NCBI GenBank assembly: GCA_030833265.1
Contig: JAURHO010000096.1
Span: 1 to 6,225 of the forward strand
DNA: 6,225 bases
Direction of reading: 5' to 3'
Source: Crocinitomicaceae bacterium
GTDB lineage: Bacteria > Bacteroidota > Bacteroidia > Flavobacteriales_D > Crocinitomicaceae
The notes beneath the pieces are model-generated. The model did not search any database, was not told the origin of the DNA, and worked only from the letters and a program-made list of their open reading frames with translations. Made by a program: the position numbers and the translations under genes. Positions 4,588 to 6,225 of this stretch are shown piece after piece; within the stretch, counting starts at the first letter, position 1; each line of letters begins with the position of its first letter.

Positions 4588-6225
4588 ATGGCCTCAACAC
4601 AAGAACTCAACTTTAATTTCAATGAAGATCAAATGCGCCTCAAGATTCGCGCATTAGAACTAGAACTTAATAAAATCCATCTTGGCGGTGGAAAAACGCG
4701 CATTGAAAAACACCATGCCAATGGCAAGTTAACAGCCCGAGAACGCATCGAACGCTTACTTGACCCCAATACCCCTTCTTTCGAATTAGGGGCTCTTGCC
4801 GGTTTTGGTATGTACAAAGAACACGGAGGCTGCCCAGCTGGTGGAGTCGTTATTATTATTGGTTATGTCAGTGGCCGACAATGCATTGTAGTGGCCAACG
4901 ATGCTACAGTTAAGGCTGGTGCATGGTTCCCGATAACCGGAAAGAAAAACCTGCGCGCGCAAGAAATTGCCATGGAAAACAAGCTGCCGATTATCTACTT
5001 AGTAGATTCTGCAGGCGTTTACTTACCCATGCAAGAAGACATCTTTGCAGACAAAGAACATTTTGGTCGCATTTTTAGAAACAACGCCAAAATGTCTGCG
5101 ATGGGTATCACCCAAATCGCTGCTGTAATGGGAAGCTGTGTGGCTGGAGGAGCTTATCTTCCAATCATGTCCGATGAGTCTTTAATTGTTGATAAAACCG
5201 GAACCATTTTCTTGGCTGGTTCTTATCTAGTAAAAGCAGCAATTGGCGAAGACATTGACAATGAAACACTTGGTGGCGCTACAACCCAAACCGAAATTTC
5301 AGGTGTTTGTGATTATAAAGTTCCTAACGACGAGGCCTGTTTGCTCAAAATAAGAGACTTGATGTCGCGCATAGGGCTTCCTCAAAAAGTGAGTTTTCAA
5401 AGATCCGAGGCGCTTGCGCCCAAAATCAGCCCCGAACAAGTCTACGGTATTATTCCTGCCGATCGCTCTAAACCTTATTCAACAAAAAGCCTACTTGAAG
5501 CCATTGTAGATGCAGATTCTATCAATGAATACAAACCAAGTTTTGGTAAATCAATCATTACGGCCTATGCCAGAATCGATGGATGGAGTGTTGGTATTGT
5601 AGCGAACAACCGCGAGATTGCCAAAAATGCCAAAGGTGAAATGCAATTTGGTGGCGTTATCTATTCAGATTCAGCCGATAAAGCAGCGCGTTTCATCATG
5701 CTTTGCAATCAAAAGAAAATCCCTTTAGTTTTTTTACATGACGTCACCGGATTTATGGTTGGTTCAAAGAGTGAACATGGTGGCATCATTAAAGATGGCG
5801 CCAAAATGGTCAATGCCATGGCCAATAGTGTGGTTCCTAAGTTCTCTATCGTTATCGGAAATTCATACGGCGCTGGCAACTATGCCATGTGTGGCAAAGC
5901 CTATGACCCAAGACTCATTGTAGCTTGGCCAACGGCAGAAATTGCCGTGATGTCAGGAGCAGCAGCTGCCAAAACACTTTTGCAAATTGAAGTAGCAACG
6001 CTCAAAGCCCGTGGAGAAGAAATTACCCCTGAACGCGAAAAAGAACTCCTGGATCGCATCAAGAAAAACTACGACGAGCAAATTTCGCCCTATTATGCAG
6101 CGAGCAGACTCTGGATTGACGCCATCATTGACCCCAAAGAAACCAGAAAAATTATTTCTTTAGGCATTGACATGGCGAGTCATGAAGGGACTTTACCTGA
6201 CTACAAAGTTGGGGTGATTCAGACC
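4588..6225 (+). CDS. Acyl-CoA carboxylase carboxyltransferase (beta) subunit, methylcrotonyl-CoA-carboxylase type; stop just beyond right edge
   Basis: A frame of 546 codons opens at ATG 4588 and stays open to the last base. The protein transfers the carboxyl group from carboxybiotin to an acyl-CoA in the cytoplasm, working with a biotin carboxylase/BCCP (alpha) subunit that is not in the window. Evidence: an N-terminal helix with LGGGKTRIEKHH and GKLTARERIERLLD (residues 32-59); HGGCPAGGVV (79-88); VVANDATVKAG (101-111) and KKNLRAQEIA (119-128); the N-terminal crotonase-like half with GSCVAGGAYLP (182-192) and GTIFLAGSYLVKAA (205-218); and the C-terminal half with FLHDVTGFMVGSKSEHGGI (382-400) and YGAGNYAMCGKAYDPR (427-442). 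The GAGNY-x-MCGxAY signature points to the methylcrotonyl-CoA (leucine breakdown) branch rather than the propionyl-CoA branch. Substrate specificity is still inferred, and geranyl-CoA or a broader acyl-CoA is possible. The tail VGVIQT matches where family members end, so probably only the stop is missing. Confidence 0.92.
   Translation, partial: MASTQELNFNFNEDQMRLKIRALELELNKIHLGGGKTRIEKHHANGKLTARERIERLLDPNTPSFELGALAGFGMYKEHGGCPAGGVVIIIGYVSGRQCIVVANDATVKAGAWFPITGKKNLRAQEIAMENKLPIIYLVDSAGVYLPMQEDIFADKEHFGRIFRNNAKMSAMGITQIAAVMGSCVAGGAYLPIMSDESLIVDKTGTIFLAGSYLVKAAIGEDIDNETLGGATTQTEISGVCDYKVPNDEACLLKIRDLMSRIGLPQKVSFQRSEALAPKISPEQVYGIIPADRSKPYSTKSLLEAIVDADSINEYKPSFGKSIITAYARIDGWSVGIVANNREIAKNAKGEMQFGGVIYSDSADKAARFIMLCNQKKIPLVFLHDVTGFMVGSKSEHGGIIKDGAKMVNAMANSVVPKFSIVIGNSYGAGNYAMCGKAYDPRLIVAWPTAEIAVMSGAAAAKTLLQIEVATLKARGEEITPEREKELLDRIKKNYDEQISPYYAASRLWIDAIIDPKETRKIISLGIDMASHEGTLPDYKVGVIQT

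Noticed and set aside
4629..4817. Minus-strand 62-codon frame at the start of the carboxyltransferase
   Set aside because: It is antisense to strongly conserved carboxyltransferase sequence and has no features of its own.
5738..5923. Plus-strand 61-codon frame within the carboxyltransferase
   Set aside because: It overlaps the conserved GFMVG to GAGNY region in another frame; a shadow of the real gene.

Overview
The window looks like chromosomal DNA from a member of the Bacteroidota, most likely Flavobacteriales. Three things point that way: a type IX secretion (T9SS) C-terminal sorting domain, -7 promoter boxes of the Bacteroidota form TAnnTTTG, and start codons without clear Shine-Dalgarno sequences. 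The genus cannot be named from this sequence. I see no tRNA, rRNA, mobile element, CRISPR array or phage gene.

Layout, left to right. (1) The 5' part of a small membrane-anchored hypothetical gene runs leftwards off the edge (1-228, minus strand). (2) After a 44-bp divergent gap comes a 774-residue secreted protein (273-2597, plus). It has a signal peptide, seven delta-60-type beta-propeller motifs, five tandem 53-residue six-cysteine repeats and a T9SS sorting tail. (3) A cytosolic alpha/beta-hydrolase (2597-3214, plus) is joined to it by a TAATG stop/start overlap. (4) A DAACS-family dicarboxylate/amino-acid:cation symporter (3215-4486, minus) converges on the hydrolase with no base between the two stop codons. 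(5) After a 101-bp divergent promoter region comes a methylcrotonyl-CoA-carboxylase-type carboxyltransferase beta subunit (4588 to the right edge, plus). It is open at the edge but looks complete except for its stop codon.

The propeller protein and the hydrolase probably share a transcript. The symporter and the carboxyltransferase are divergently transcribed and fit, respectively, uptake of acidic amino acids or dicarboxylates and branched-chain/acyl-CoA metabolism. No pathway linking all five genes can be shown. Most of the window is ordinary housekeeping and surface-protein DNA. The most distinctive element is the 53-residue cysteine repeat array. I find no convincing evidence of a new multi-gene system.
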